Part shown: in pieces, positions 8,447 to 16,662 of the stretch
How positions within the stretch are numbered: position 1 is the stretch's first letter
Layout: each line of letters begins with the position of its first letter
NCBI GenBank assembly: GCA_014378715.1
Contig: JACMNE010000029.1
Coordinates: 1 to 40,235, forward strand
Source: Microbacteriaceae bacterium
GTDB lineage: Bacteria; Actinomycetota; Actinomycetes; Actinomycetales; Microbacteriaceae
Direction of reading: 5' to 3'
DNA: 40,235 bases
The notes under the pieces: model-generated
Told to the model about the DNA's origin: nothing
The model's input: the letters and a program-made list of their open reading frames with translations, nothing else
Databases searched by the model: none
Made by a program: the position numbers and the translations under genes

Positions 8447-10303
8447 TTACTTCTTGGGGTCGGTCGGCTCGTCGTCCACGACCTCGGCGTCGACGATGTC
8501 CTCGTCGGTGCCGTCGGCGGGGGCGTCCTCCTGGGCGGGCGCATCAGCGGCCTGGCTCGCCGCGTAGAGCGCCGTGCCGATCTTCTGCTGCGACTCGCTC
8601 AGCTTGTCGAACGCGACCTTGATGGCCGCGTCGTCCTCGCCGGCCAGTGCAGTCTTGAGCGCGTCGACATCCGCCTGGACCTCGTTCTTCACGTCCTCCG
8701 GCAGCTTCTCGGCGTTCTCCCTGAGCAGCTTGTCTGTGGAGTAGGCGAGCTGCTCGGCGGTGTTGCGGGTCTCGGCGGCGGCGCGACGCGCCTTGTCTTC
8801 TGTCGCGTGCTCCTCGGCCTCGCGCACCATCCGCTCGATGTCCTCCTTGGGTAGCGAGGACCCTCCGGTGATCGTCATCGACTGCTCCTTGCCAGTGCCC
8901 TTGTCCTTGGCGGACACGTGCACGATGCCGTTGGCGTCGATGTCGAAGGTTACCTCAACCTGCGGGATACCGCGCGGTGCCGGGGCGATGCCCTGCAGCT
9001 CGATGGTGCCGAGGTTCTTGTTGTCGCGGGTGAACTCCCGCTCGCCCTGGAAAACCTGGATCGCGACGGACGGCTGGTTGTCGTCGGCCGTGGTGAAGGT
9101 CTCGCTGCGCTTCGTCGGGATCGCGGTGTTGCGCTCGATGAGACGAGTCATGATGCCGCCCTTGGTCTCGATTCCGAGGCTCAGCGGGGTGACGTCGATG
9201 AGCAGCACGTCCTTGCGCTCGCCCTTGAGGACTCCGGCCTGGAGTGCGGCGCCGACGGCGACGACCTCATCGGGGTTGACACCCTTGTTGGCGTCTTTTC
9301 CGCCGAGGAGCTGCTTGACGAGCTCGGCGACGGCGGGCATACGCGTCGATCCGCCGACGAGGACGACGTGGGCGACGTCGCCGACCTTGACTCCGGCCTC
9401 CTTGATGACGTCGTTGAAGGGCTTCTTGGTGCGGTCGAGCAGGTCCTTGGTGAGATCCTCGAACTTGGCGCGGGTCAGCGTCTCGTCGAGGTTTGCGGGG
9501 CCGTTCTCGGTGAGCGAGAGGTACGGGAGCTGGATCGTGGTCGAGGTCTGCGAGGACAATTCCTTCTTCGCCTGCTCCGCGGCCTCCTTGAGGCGCTGCT
9601 TGGCGATCTTGTCCTTCGAGACGTCGACACCGGTCGAGTCCTTGAAGCGGCCGATCAGGTAGTCGACGACGCGCATGTCCCAGTCGTCACCGCCGAGGCG
9701 GTTGTCGCCGGAGGTCGAGCGCACCTGGATGGTGGAGAAGTCGTCGTCCTTGCCCACTTCGAGCAGGCTGACGTCGAAGGTTCCGCCTCCGAGGTCGAAG
9801 ACGAGGATGAGTTCGTCCTCCTTGCCGCGGTCCAGACCGTAGGCGAGGGCGGCGGCGGTCGGCTCGTTGATGATGCGGAGGACATTGAGTCCGGCGATCT
9901 CGCCGGCGTCCTTCGTGGCCTGGCGCTCGGCGTCGTTGAAGTACGCGGGAACGGTGATGACGGCGTCGGTGACGGCCTCGCCGAGGTACTGCTCGGCGTC
10001 GCGCTTGAGCTTGGCGAGGATACGCGCGGAGATCTCCTGCGGCGTGTACTTCTTCTCGTCGACGCTGGTGGTCCAGTCGGTGCCCATGTGGCGCTTCACG
10101 CTGGAGATGGTGCGGTCGACGTTGGTGACGGCCTGGCGCTTCGCGGTCTCACCGACGAGCACCTCGCCGTCCTTGGTGAAGGCGACGACCGACGGGGTCG
10201 TGCGGAAACCTTCGGCGTTGGCGATGACGGTGGGTTCTCCACCCTCGAGAACGGCGACCACCGAGTTGGTGGTTCCCAGGTCGATTCCTACTGCTCGAGC
10301 CAT
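8447..10303 (-). CDS. dnaK: Hsp70 chaperone DnaK
   Basis: ATP-dependent chaperone and, with HspR, sensor of unfolded protein. 618 residues, usual for actinobacteria. The ATPase domain carries the phosphate-1 motif IDLGTTNS (residues 7-14), the [13 protein letters not shown] phosphate-2 block and GGSTRMPAV (adenosine site), followed by the [20 protein letters not shown] block of the substrate-binding domain and an acidic tail ([12 protein letters not shown]). First gene of the operon; AGGAG stands about ten bases before the ATG. Control elements lie in 10304-10470. Confidence 0.98.
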   Translation of the reverse strand: MARAVGIDLGTTNSVVAVLEGGEPTVIANAEGFRTTPSVVAFTKDGEVLVGETAKRQAVTNVDRTISSVKRHMGTDWTTSVDEKKYTPQEISARILAKLKRDAEQYLGEAVTDAVITVPAYFNDAERQATKDAGEIAGLNVLRIINEPTAAALAYGLDRGKEDELILVFDLGGGTFDVSLLEVGKDDDFSTIQVRSTSGDNRLGGDDWDMRVVDYLIGRFKDSTGVDVSKDKIAKQRLKEAAEQAKKELSSQTSTTIQLPYLSLTENGPANLDETLTRAKFEDLTKDLLDRTKKPFNDVIKEAGVKVGDVAHVVLVGGSTRMPAVAELVKQLLGGKDANKGVNPDEVVAVGAALQAGVLKGERKDVLLIDVTPLSLGIETKGGIMTRLIERNTAIPTKRSETFTTADDNQPSVAIQVFQGEREFTRDNKNLGTIELQGIAPAPRGIPQVEVTFDIDANGIVHVSAKDKGTGKEQSMTITGGSSLPKEDIERMVREAEEHATEDKARRAAAETRNTAEQLAYSTDKLLRENAEKLPEDVKNEVQADVDALKTALAGEDDAAIKVAFDKLSESQQKIGTALYAASQAADAPAQEDAPADGTDEDIVDAEVVDDEPTDPKK

Positions 10304-10351
10304 GTGCTCAGTGCTCCTCTTAGTCGTTGTATTCTGGCTCGTTCTGACTTA

Positions 10352-10372
10352 CTTGAGCCTCACTGTGTCAAG
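10352..10372. promoter_or_regulatory. HAIR-like HspR operator, dnaK-proximal
   Basis: CTTGAGC-N7-TGTCAAG, matching the actinobacterial HAIR consensus CTTGAGT-N7-ACTCAAG at 11 of 14 arm bases. On the dnaK strand the distal arm contains TTGACA, a good -35 box, so bound HspR would cover the promoter. I do not see a convincing -10 at the ideal distance. Confidence 0.7.
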
Positions 10373-10415
10373 TTTGGAGCGGCGTCGGGTCGCTGTCAAG
10401 TTGAACGGCAAAAAA

Positions 10416-10436
10416 CTTGAGTCGCTCTGACTCAAC
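10416..10436. promoter_or_regulatory. HAIR HspR operator, between dnaK and the FadR-type regulator
   Basis: CTTGAGT-N7-ACTCAAC, matching the HAIR consensus at 13 of 14 arm bases, so it is the stronger of the two sites. A second TTGACA on the dnaK strand (10399-10394) lies just downstream of it. On the plus strand the site ends where the -35 region of the regulator gene would be, so HspR could also affect that gene. Confidence 0.85.
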
Positions 10437-10458
10437 TCACAGGTCCACGGCCGCTCGA

Positions 10459-10470
10459 TAGGCTCTCGGA
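10459..10470 (+). promoter_or_regulatory. Leaderless -10 box of the FadR-type regulator
   Basis: TAGGCT at 10459-10464, six bases, then the ATG at 10471, with no ribosome-binding site between. This is the typical spacing for leaderless mRNAs in actinobacteria. The -35 region falls on the last bases of the HAIR site. Confidence 0.5.
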
Positions 10471-11151
10471 ATGGCCGTCACCGACGAAGCGATCCTCCGG
10501 ATCAAGGAGATGATCCTCTCCGGCGAACTCGGCCCCGGCTCCCGCCTGCCGCCCGAGAAGGACCTCAGCGAACAGCTCGGCCTCTCCCGCAGTTCCCTGC
10601 GCGAGGCCGTCAAGGCCCTCGAGGTCATCCGCGTGCTCGACGTGCGCCGCGGCGACGGCACCTACGTCACCAGCCTCGAGCCCCGGCTGCTCCTGGAGGC
10701 CATGTCCTTCGTCGTCGACCTCCAGGCCGATGCCTCGATCCTCGAGTTCTTCGCGGTGCGGCGCATCCTCGAGCCCGCGGCGGTCGCCCTGGCCGCCCCC
10801 CGGATGACCCCAGCGGATGTCGCGGCCCTCCGCACCCTGCTCGCGGCCGTCAACCGGAGCACCAGCATCGAGGGACTCGTCGCCCACGACCTGGAGTTCC
10901 ACGGCCTCATCGCCGCCGTCAGCGGCAACGCCTACCTCGCGAGCCTCATCGAGTCCCTCTCGAGCCACACGGTGCGCGCCCGCATCTGGCGCGGCCTCAC
11001 CCAGGAGAACTCGGTGACCCGCACCCTCGCCGAGCACGCGGCGATACTCGATGCCCTCGAGCGCGGCGACGCCGAGCTCGCCCAGGCGCTCACCCTCGTG
11101 CACATCTCGGGCGTCGAGCAGTGGCTGCGGGACGCGGTCGACGGGTCGTAG
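10471..11151 (+). CDS. GntR-family regulator, FadR subfamily (FCD domain)
   Basis: 226 residues. Winged helix-turn-helix at about residues 25-68 (SRLPPEKDLSEQLGLSRSSL, then the wing RRGDGTYV) and an all-helical FCD ligand-binding domain at about 85-220 (FFAVRRILEPAAVALAA, VAHDLEFHGLIAAVSGN, EHAAILDALERGD), which usually binds a carboxylate with a metal ion held by Asp/His residues. The operon target is not adjacent: it is divergent from dnaK and followed by a small membrane protein gene with its own promoter. It could be a regulator for one of the sugar-acid operons in this window, but nothing in the sequence proves it. Confidence 0.9.
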   Translation: MAVTDEAILRIKEMILSGELGPGSRLPPEKDLSEQLGLSRSSLREAVKALEVIRVLDVRRGDGTYVTSLEPRLLLEAMSFVVDLQADASILEFFAVRRILEPAAVALAAPRMTPADVAALRTLLAAVNRSTSIEGLVAHDLEFHGLIAAVSGNAYLASLIESLSSHTVRARIWRGLTQENSVTRTLAEHAAILDALERGDAELAQALTLVHISGVEQWLRDAVDGS

Positions 11152-11167
11152 CGCGGCCACAGCCACC

Positions 11168-11179
11168 TACGATGACACC
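11168..11179 (+). promoter_or_regulatory. Leaderless -10 box of the small membrane protein gene
   Basis: TACGAT at 11168-11173, six bases, then ATG at 11180. No ribosome-binding site is visible. Same geometry as at 4770 and 10471. Confidence 0.5.
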
Positions 11180-11515
11180 ATGTCACTTGCCTTCTGGATC
11201 TGCGCCGCCATCACCGTCGTGAGTGCCGCCGTCAGCTTCGGATACGCGTCCTCCGGGCTCGCCGCCGCCGACACGACGGCGCGCACGCCCTCGATGTACG
11301 CGTTCGCGCGGAGCATCGCCCTGCTGGCGGTCGCCGTCGCCGCCCTCGTCGTCGGATCGGTGCCGTTCCTCGTCGCGATCGCCGGCGCGATGGTCATCGT
11401 CCAAGCCGCGGACGCGGTCATCGGCGGGATCACCCGTGACCGGGTCACGACCGTCGGTCCCGCCCTCACCGCCGTGGCGGGACTCGCGACCCTGATCTGG
11501 CTGGCGATCGGCTGA
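11180..11515 (+). CDS. Small four-helix membrane protein, unknown function
   Basis: 111 residues with four hydrophobic segments at roughly residues 4-26, 38-60, 62-82 and 88-110 and a short basic/polar loop (GGITRDRVTTVG) before the last. I do not recognise a characterised family; it resembles small DUF-type integral membrane proteins common in actinobacteria. The start at ATG 11180 is supported by the leaderless -10 box directly upstream; the frame is open further upstream but there it overlaps the regulator gene. It converges with the aldolase gene, leaving only two bases between the stop codons and thus no room for a terminator. Confidence 0.75.
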   Translation: MSLAFWICAAITVVSAAVSFGYASSGLAAADTTARTPSMYAFARSIALLAVAVAALVVGSVPFLVAIAGAMVIVQAADAVIGGITRDRVTTVGPALTAVAGLATLIWLAIG

Positions 11516-11517
11516 CG

Positions 11518-12174
11518 CTACACCCCGCGCTCGACCGCTGCCTCGAACTCCGCAGCCGCGTTCTCGCTCGCGTCGCTGACGAAGCAGGCCGCGAGCACCG
11601 ACGGCGCCGCCGTGAAGAACGGCACCCCGACCTCGGCGAGCGCCACGACATCGCTGGGCGACCGCAGGCTCGCAGCGAGCACGTCGGTCCCCGTCCCCTC
11701 GATGAGCGCCTGCATCGCGGCGATCTCGGCGACCCCGTCGCGTCCGGCGTCCCTGAGGCGTCCGAGGTACGGCGCGATGTACCGCACCCCGATCGTCGCC
11801 GCCGTCAGCGCCTGCGCCTGCGAGTAGACGGCCGTGATGAGCACGCTCGCCCCCTCCGACACCAGAGCGGATGCCGCGGCGAACCCCGACCGCGTCGCCG
11901 GCACCTTCACGACCGCGAGGTCGCCGAGGGACAGGATGCCGTTGGCGTTGCGCAGCATCGCGTCCGTCGAATCGCCCCAGGTCTGGAAGAAGATCTCGCG
12001 GGCCCCCTCGGCCTCCCACCGCTCGTAGAGCGCCGGGATGTCGCCGACCGAGCGCCCCGCCCGCTCCAGGATCGTCGGATTCGTGGTCACCCCGTGCACA
12101 AGATTGTCGACGACAAGATCACTGACCGCGCCGACGTCGGCACTGTCCACATAAAAGCGGATGTCTCGCCCCAT
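11518..12174 (-). CDS. Transaldolase-like protein, fructose-6-phosphate aldolase type
   Basis: 218-residue TIM-barrel class I aldolase of the small transaldolase/FSA subfamily. The N-terminal block FYVDSADVGAVSDL and GVTTNPT (residues 28-34) and the Schiff-base lysine in VVKVPAT (K90, equivalent to K85 of E. coli FSA) are present, with YIAPYLGRL further on. FSA-type enzymes cleave or form fructose 6-phosphate from dihydroxyacetone and glyceraldehyde 3-phosphate; true transaldolases of this size also exist, so the substrate is open. It is divergent from rbsK and shares its control region, which suggests co-regulation with the sugar genes on the plus strand. Confidence 0.88.
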   Translation of the reverse strand: MGRDIRFYVDSADVGAVSDLVVDNLVHGVTTNPTILERAGRSVGDIPALYERWEAEGAREIFFQTWGDSTDAMLRNANGILSLGDLAVVKVPATRSGFAAASALVSEGASVLITAVYSQAQALTAATIGVRYIAPYLGRLRDAGRDGVAEIAAMQALIEGTGTDVLAASLRSPSDVVALAEVGVPFFTAAPSVLAACFVSDASENAAAEFEAAVERGV

Positions 12175-12219
12175 CGTCTCTGCTCCCGTCACGGCCACGG
12201 TTCTGCGGCACCTGTCCGC

Positions 12220-12233
12220 TAATGTATCTACAG
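12220..12233. promoter_or_regulatory. Candidate sugar-regulon operator between the aldolase gene and rbsK
   Basis: The palindromic core TGTATCTACA (12223-12232) fits TGT-N4-ACA, and the reverse strand CCTGTAGATACATT aligns with the two sites upstream of the cupin isomerase gene (14498-14528). It overlaps TAATGT, a plausible -10 for rbsK. The 11-mer TAATGTATCTA recurs exactly at 24241-24251 in front of the sugar importer and epimerase. GntR regulators of the HutC/UTRA class bind sites with GT/AC half-sites, so the regulator at 13659 is the natural candidate (inference). Confidence 0.55.
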
Positions 12234-12298
12234 GCGGGGGCCAACGCGAAACCGTTCTCCCCGCCGAACAGGGTGGTTCGGTGCTGCGAAAGGTACGA

Positions 12299-13261
12299 AT
12301 GGTCAAGACAACGTCGTCGGAGTCCCAGGGTGTGCTCATTGTGGGCAGCATCACGGCTGATCTCACCACATTCTCCCACCGGCTGCCTGCCAGGGGGGAG
12401 ACGATCCTCGGCGACGATTTCACCCTCGTGCTCGGCGGCAAGGGCGCGAACCAGGCGGTCGCGGCCGCGCTCGCGGGCGGGGTCACCCGCATGGTCGGCT
12501 GTGTCGGCAACGACCTCTTCTCCACCCTCGTCACCGACGGGCTTCGGCGGGCCGGCGTCGACATCGCGCACGTGCGCACGGTCGACGGGCCGACCGGGAT
12601 CGCGCACATCCGCGTGGACGACTCCGGCGAGAACGACATTGTCATGGTGCCGCTCGCCAACAACGCCCTCAGCGAGGAGCAGATCGACGCCGCCTTCGCC
12701 GAACTCGCCCCGAGCTCCCGGGTGCTGCTGACCCAGCTCGAGATCCCCTGGCCCCTCACGCAGTACTCGATCCGCAAGGCCAACGCCGCCGGGCTCACCG
12801 TGGTACTCGACCCGGCCCCGGCCGCCGTGCTCGACGACGCGATCTGGCCGCTCGTCGACATCGTCACCCCCAACGAGACCGAGGCGCGCATCCTCACCGG
12901 GATCACGGTCTCGGACGCGACATCCGCGATCGAAGCCGGGAGGTGGTTCCTGGAGCGCGGCGCGAAGTCCGCCCTGATCACCATGGCCGCGGCAGGTGCC
13001 GTGCTCGTCGAACCGGATTCGGTGACGCACTTCGAGGCGATCCGCGTGACGCCCGTCGACACCACGGCGGCCGGCGACGCCTTCGCCGGCTACCTCGGCG
13101 CCGCCATCGCCCGGGGAGAGTCGCTGCCCGACGCGATCGGCATCGCGATCGCCGCCGGTGCCCTCGCCGTGACGAAGCGTGGCGCCTCCCCCAGCCTGCC
13201 GCATCGCGCCGAGGTCGACGCGCTGCTGGCCGCCCAGCCCCAGAAGGAGACCGTGCAGTGA
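12299..13261 (+). CDS. rbsK: Ribokinase-type sugar kinase (PfkB family)
   Basis: ATP-dependent kinase, by similarity ribose to ribose 5-phosphate, 320 residues. PfkB features: N-terminal VGSITADLTTF, the substrate-binding GGKGANQ (residues 46-52), and the C-terminal DTTAAGDAF with catalytic Asp at about 260 forming the anion hole. The ATG at 12299 is preceded by GAAAGG. The gene is followed with a GTGA overlap by rbsD and then the UTRA regulator, so kinase, pyranase and regulator are translated as one unit. Ribose is likely but another pentose or deoxysugar cannot be excluded, since many PfkB proteins have shifted specificity. Confidence 0.87.
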   Translation: MVKTTSSESQGVLIVGSITADLTTFSHRLPARGETILGDDFTLVLGGKGANQAVAAALAGGVTRMVGCVGNDLFSTLVTDGLRRAGVDIAHVRTVDGPTGIAHIRVDDSGENDIVMVPLANNALSEEQIDAAFAELAPSSRVLLTQLEIPWPLTQYSIRKANAAGLTVVLDPAPAAVLDDAIWPLVDIVTPNETEARILTGITVSDATSAIEAGRWFLERGAKSALITMAAAGAVLVEPDSVTHFEAIRVTPVDTTAAGDAFAGYLGAAIARGESLPDAIGIAIAAGALAVTKRGASPSLPHRAEVDALLAAQPQKETVQ

Positions 13262-13662
13262 GAAGCACCAACACCACCATCAACCCGCAGCTCTCGCGCG
13301 TCATCTCCGAGACCGGCCACACCGACCTCATCGTGGTGACGGACGCCGGGCTGCCGATCCCGACCGGTGCGGAGCGCGTCGACCTCGCCTACCGGCCGGG
13401 GGCGCCCGCGTTCTTCGACGTGCTCGACACCGTGCTCGCCGAGCTCGTGGTGGGGGGCGCGATCGTCGCCGCCGAGGTCGAGGAGCACAGCCCCCACGTG
13501 CTCCTGGCGCTGCGCGAGCGCCTCGACCCGCTGGGAGTCGAGATCACCCTCGTGCCGCATGTCGAGTTCAAGAAGCTGACCCACACGGCACGCGCGTTCG
13601 TGCGCTCCGGCGAGTTCACCCCGTACGCCAACATCATCCTGCAGGCCGGGGTGGCGTATTGA
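13258..13662 (+). CDS. rbsD: D-ribose pyranase, RbsD type
   Basis: Cytosolic mutarotase converting the pyranose to the furanose form that the kinase uses. 134 residues; the family signature is complete: ETGHTDLIVVTDAGLPIP with catalytic His21 and Asp29, and the C-terminal SGEFTPYANIIL block. The GTG start at 13258 overlaps the rbsK stop (GTGA), and the gene ends in a TTGA overlap with the regulator. A separate, FucU-type member of the same superfamily is encoded at 25254-25667. Confidence 0.92.
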   Translation: MRSTNTTINPQLSRVISETGHTDLIVVTDAGLPIPTGAERVDLAYRPGAPAFFDVLDTVLAELVVGGAIVAAEVEEHSPHVLLALRERLDPLGVEITLVPHVEFKKLTHTARAFVRSGEFTPYANIILQAGVAY

Positions 13663-14504
13663 CCACAACCGAGCGCCCGAGCACTGAGAGCACCCTGCCC
13701 GACATCGACCGGCAGGCGCCGGTGCCGATGTACCACCAGCTCAAGCACCGCATCCTCGACGACATCGCCCGCCTCGGCCTCAAGCCCGGCGACGTGCTAC
13801 CGGGTGAGCACCGCCTGTGCGAGCAGTTCGGGGTGTCCCGCACGGTCGTGCGGCAGGCCCTCGCCCAGCTCGAGTACCAGGGGGTGATCGACCGGGTCAA
13901 GGGCAAGGGCACGTTCGTCGCCCACCAGAAGACGCCGGAATCGCTCGTGCACACCCTGTCCGGGCTCTTCCAGGAGGTCTCCGCGCGCGGCGGTCACGTG
14001 CACAGCGACGTGCGCAGGCAGGAGGTCGTGCCGGCCGACGACGAGGTCGCCGACGCGCTCGGCATCGCCCCCGGCGACAGCGTGGTGGCGATCGAGAGGT
14101 TGCGGTTCATCGACGTCGAGCCGTGGTCCTGGACGACCACCTACCTGCCCATGGCGGTGGGCAACCTCGTGCTGCACGACGACCTCTCGGACCAGTCGCT
14201 TTACGGACTGCTCGCCAGCCACGGCGTGCGCGCGGTGCGCGGGGTGCGCTCGGCCGAGGCGGCCCTCTCGAATGCCGAGCAGGGCGCCCTCCTCGGCGTC
14301 GGCGCCGGCCAGGCGCTGTTGGTGCTCAAGAGTGTCGGCTACGACGAGCACGACGCCCCAATGGAGTACTTCGTCGCGTACCACCGCGGTGATCGCAGCC
14401 GCTTCGAGTTCCAGCTGCGCGACGCCGTGCCCGGGCAGAGCGTCGCGGCCCTGCGCCATACCGCCGGCCCCGCAACATCCGCTGAGCAGATGGACAACCT
14501 GTAG
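13659..14504 (+). CDS. GntR-family regulator, HutC/UTRA subfamily
   Basis: 281 residues. Winged helix-turn-helix at about residues 20-90 (PVPMYHQLKHRILDDIARLG, PGEHRLCEQFGVSRTVVRQA, RVKGKGTFVA) and a UTRA effector domain from about 110 to 270 (VAIERLRFIDVEPWSWTTTY, YFVAYHRGDRSRFEFQL). UTRA domains usually bind a small sugar or sugar-phosphate. I choose TTG 13659, which overlaps the rbsD stop (TTGA); no other start upstream of the conserved part fits better. It is directly followed by two palindromic sites and the six-gene sugar operon, which it probably controls, and likely its own operon through the site at 12220. Confidence 0.9.
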   Translation: MTTTERPSTESTLPDIDRQAPVPMYHQLKHRILDDIARLGLKPGDVLPGEHRLCEQFGVSRTVVRQALAQLEYQGVIDRVKGKGTFVAHQKTPESLVHTLSGLFQEVSARGGHVHSDVRRQEVVPADDEVADALGIAPGDSVVAIERLRFIDVEPWSWTTTYLPMAVGNLVLHDDLSDQSLYGLLASHGVRAVRGVRSAEAALSNAEQGALLGVGAGQALLVLKSVGYDEHDAPMEYFVAYHRGDRSRFEFQLRDAVPGQSVAALRHTAGPATSAEQMDNL

Positions 14505-14528
14505 TTACACGTGGCCTGTAATAACAGG
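14498..14528. promoter_or_regulatory. Tandem palindromic operators upstream of the six-gene sugar operon
   Basis: Two related sites 17 bases apart, about one and a half helix turns: CCTGTAGTTACACG (14498-14511, core TGTAGTTACA) and CCTGTAATAACAGG (14515-14528), the latter a perfect 5-4-5 inverted repeat. Both follow TGT-N4-ACA. They lie across the stop of the UTRA regulator gene and 60-90 bases upstream of the operon's first start, a natural position for repression. The same pattern occurs at 12223-12232. Confidence 0.65.
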
Positions 14529-14588
14529 TAGGATCCAAGCACCACCCGCACTCCCCGCCCGCAACGGCGCCTGACCGAGGAGAATCCG

Positions 14589-15167
14589 ATGACCCAGTAC
14601 TCGACCGTTCCCGTGCCGCCCATGAGCATCCACTTCGACCAGGCGGCCGCCACCCTGTCCCCGGAGGGACCGACCCTGACCAGGCGGATGTCGGATCTCG
14701 AGGGCCTCTTCCGCGACGCGGACGCGTGGGCCGCTGCCGTGGCCGACGGCGACCCCATTGTCTACTCGGTGGTCTCCTCACTGGTGCCGGAGGTCGACCG
14801 CGAGCTGCCGCAGTCGATCACCACGATCCAGCCGGGCACCACGGCCGAGGAGTTCTGGATGACGAAGGGCCACCAGCACCCCAACCACCAGGGCGAGATC
14901 TACCTGGGACTCGCCGGAACCGGCGGCCTGCTCATGTTCGACGGCACCGAGTCTCAATGGGTCGACATGATCCCCGGCACCATCGGCTACATCCCGCCGG
15001 GCTGGGCGCACCGCAGCGTCAACATCGGCGACGAGCCCTACTCCTTCCTCGCCGTCTACCCGGGCGGCGCCGGCCACGACTACGGCTGGGTGCTCGAGCA
15101 CGGGCTCGGCCGCCGGATCCTGGCGGGCGAGTCGGGTGTGCGCTTCGTCGGCTACTCCGAGCGCTGA
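14589..15167 (+). CDS. Cupin-type glucose-6-phosphate isomerase family protein
   Basis: 192-residue cupin of the archaeal phosphoglucose isomerase family, which interconverts glucose 6-phosphate and fructose 6-phosphate with a bound metal. The signature MTKGHQHPNHQGEIYLGLAG gives metal ligands H95, H97 and E103, with H141 in the second cupin motif (IPPGWAHRSVN). Since a housekeeping Pgi of the common type is expected elsewhere, this copy probably isomerises the operon's own sugar or sugar phosphate (inference). First gene of the operon, start ATG 14589 with GAGGAG nine bases upstream; one base separates it from the kinase. Confidence 0.85.
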   Translation: MTQYSTVPVPPMSIHFDQAAATLSPEGPTLTRRMSDLEGLFRDADAWAAAVADGDPIVYSVVSSLVPEVDRELPQSITTIQPGTTAEEFWMTKGHQHPNHQGEIYLGLAGTGGLLMFDGTESQWVDMIPGTIGYIPPGWAHRSVNIGDEPYSFLAVYPGGAGHDYGWVLEHGLGRRILAGESGVRFVGYSER

Positions 15168-15168
15168 C

Positions 15169-16662
15169 ATGATCATCGCCCACGACCTCGGCACCACCGG
15201 GAATAAGGCGTCGCTGCACCACGACGACGGGCGCCTCGTGACCGCGGTCACCGTCTGCTACCCCGCCCGGTTCGCCGATGGGGGCGTCGCGGAGCAGGAC
15301 CCCGCCGACTGGTGGAACGCCGTCGTCTCGGCGACCAGGTCGCTCGTCCACGACTCCGGTGTCGACCCGCACACGGTCACCGGGCTGAGCGTCAGCGGCC
15401 AGATGATGGGCGCCGTGCTGCTCGACGCCTCCTACGAGCCCGTGCGCCCCGCCATCATCTGGGCCGACACCCGCAGCACCGCGCAGACCGCCCGGCTCGA
15501 GTCGCTCATCGACGACGACCGCGCCTACGCCCTGCTCGGCCACCGCCTCAACCCCACCTACTCGATCGAGAAGATCATGTGGGTGCGCGACAACGAGCCG
15601 GACATCTTCTCCCGGGTGCGCCACTTCTGCGTCGCCAAGGATTTCGTCGCCCACCGACTCACCGGCCGCCTCGCGACCGACCGCTCCGACGCCTCGGCGA
15701 CCAACGCGTGGGACCAGGGCGCCAGCCGCTGGTCCACCGAGATCATCGGCTTCGCGGGCCTCGACCCGCGCATCTTCCCCGAGGTGCTCGACTCGACCGC
15801 CGTCCTCGGCACCCTGACAGCGGATGCCGCGCGGCTGACCGGTCTCGACCGGCAGACCCGCGTGGTGATGGGTGGCGGCGACGGACCCATCGCCGCGGTC
15901 GGCGCCGGTATCGTGACCCCGGAGGACGGCGCCTACGTGTGCCTCGGCACCTCGTCGTGGATCTCCTTCGCGAGCGACACCCCCGTCTCTGACCCGCGGC
16001 GCCGCACCATGACCTTCGACAACGTGGTGCCCGGCAGCTACGTGCCGACCGCAACGATGCAGTCGGGCGGCGGGGCGCTGCAGTGGGTCTCCGAGCTGCT
16101 CACCCCGGCCGACGGCACCCTCTCTTCCCTCGTCGCCGAGGCCGAGACCGCGCGGGGAGCCGAGACCGGCCTGTACTTCCTGCCGTATCTTCTCGGCGAG
16201 CGCTCCCCCCACTGGGACCCGGACGCCGCCGGCGCCTTCATCGGCATCGGCCGGCATCACGATCGCGCCCACCTCACCCGCGCCGTGCTCGAGGGTGTCG
16301 CCTTCAACCTGCTCACCTGCATCCAGGCGTTCCGCGAGGCGGGCTCGGCGATCGAGCGCATCGACGCGATCGGCGGCGGGGCGGCCAGTGACGTCTGGCT
16401 GCAGATCATGGCGGATGTCTGGGGGGTGCCGGTACGACGCCGCAGCATCGTCGAGGAGGCCAACAGCCTCGGCGCCGCCGTCACCGCCGCGGTCGGCCTC
16501 GGCCTCGTCGACGGCTTCGGCGCGGCGCGCGAGCTCTCCGAGGTCACCGCGGAGTTCGTCCCCGACGGCTCGCGGCACCGCGACTACGCCGTGCGCCACA
16601 GGATATTCCTCGACGGGTATACGGCCCTCGCGCCTTGGTTCCGCGACCGGGCGCCGTCCTGA
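15169..16662 (+). CDS. FGGY-family carbohydrate kinase, xylulokinase-like
   Basis: 497 residues, normal for the family. ATPase fold of the actin/Hsp70 type with the phosphate-binding DLGTTGNKAS (residues 6-15), GQMMGAVLLD, the substrate-binding tryptophan block IIWADTRS, catalytic Asp238 in VMGGGDGPIAAVGAG, and the C-terminal YLLGERSPHWDPDAAGAFIG block typical of xylulokinase-like members. Phosphorylates a ketose or sugar acid; the exact sugar is not readable. Coupled at both ends: one base after the isomerase stop, and its stop overlaps the next start (TGATG). Confidence 0.9.
   Translation: MIIAHDLGTTGNKASLHHDDGRLVTAVTVCYPARFADGGVAEQDPADWWNAVVSATRSLVHDSGVDPHTVTGLSVSGQMMGAVLLDASYEPVRPAIIWADTRSTAQTARLESLIDDDRAYALLGHRLNPTYSIEKIMWVRDNEPDIFSRVRHFCVAKDFVAHRLTGRLATDRSDASATNAWDQGASRWSTEIIGFAGLDPRIFPEVLDSTAVLGTLTADAARLTGLDRQTRVVMGGGDGPIAAVGAGIVTPEDGAYVCLGTSSWISFASDTPVSDPRRRTMTFDNVVPGSYVPTATMQSGGGALQWVSELLTPADGTLSSLVAEAETARGAETGLYFLPYLLGERSPHWDPDAAGAFIGIGRHHDRAHLTRAVLEGVAFNLLTCIQAFREAGSAIERIDAIGGGAASDVWLQIMADVWGVPVRRRSIVEEANSLGAAVTAAVGLGLVDGFGAARELSEVTAEFVPDGSRHRDYAVRHRIFLDGYTALAPWFRDRAPS

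Noticed and set aside
8918-10420. Long open frame antisense to dnaK (about 500 codons), and similar frames antisense to the monooxygenase (4871-6373) and fuconate dehydratase (27065-28882)
   Set aside because: They mirror the third-position GC of real genes on the other strand; translations are low-complexity Val/Asp/Arg/Gly-rich without any family motif.
11518-13065. A 515-residue version of the transaldolase-like protein
   Set aside because: The extra N-terminal part is antisense to rbsK and not conserved; the family start is ATG 12174 with GGGAG upstream.
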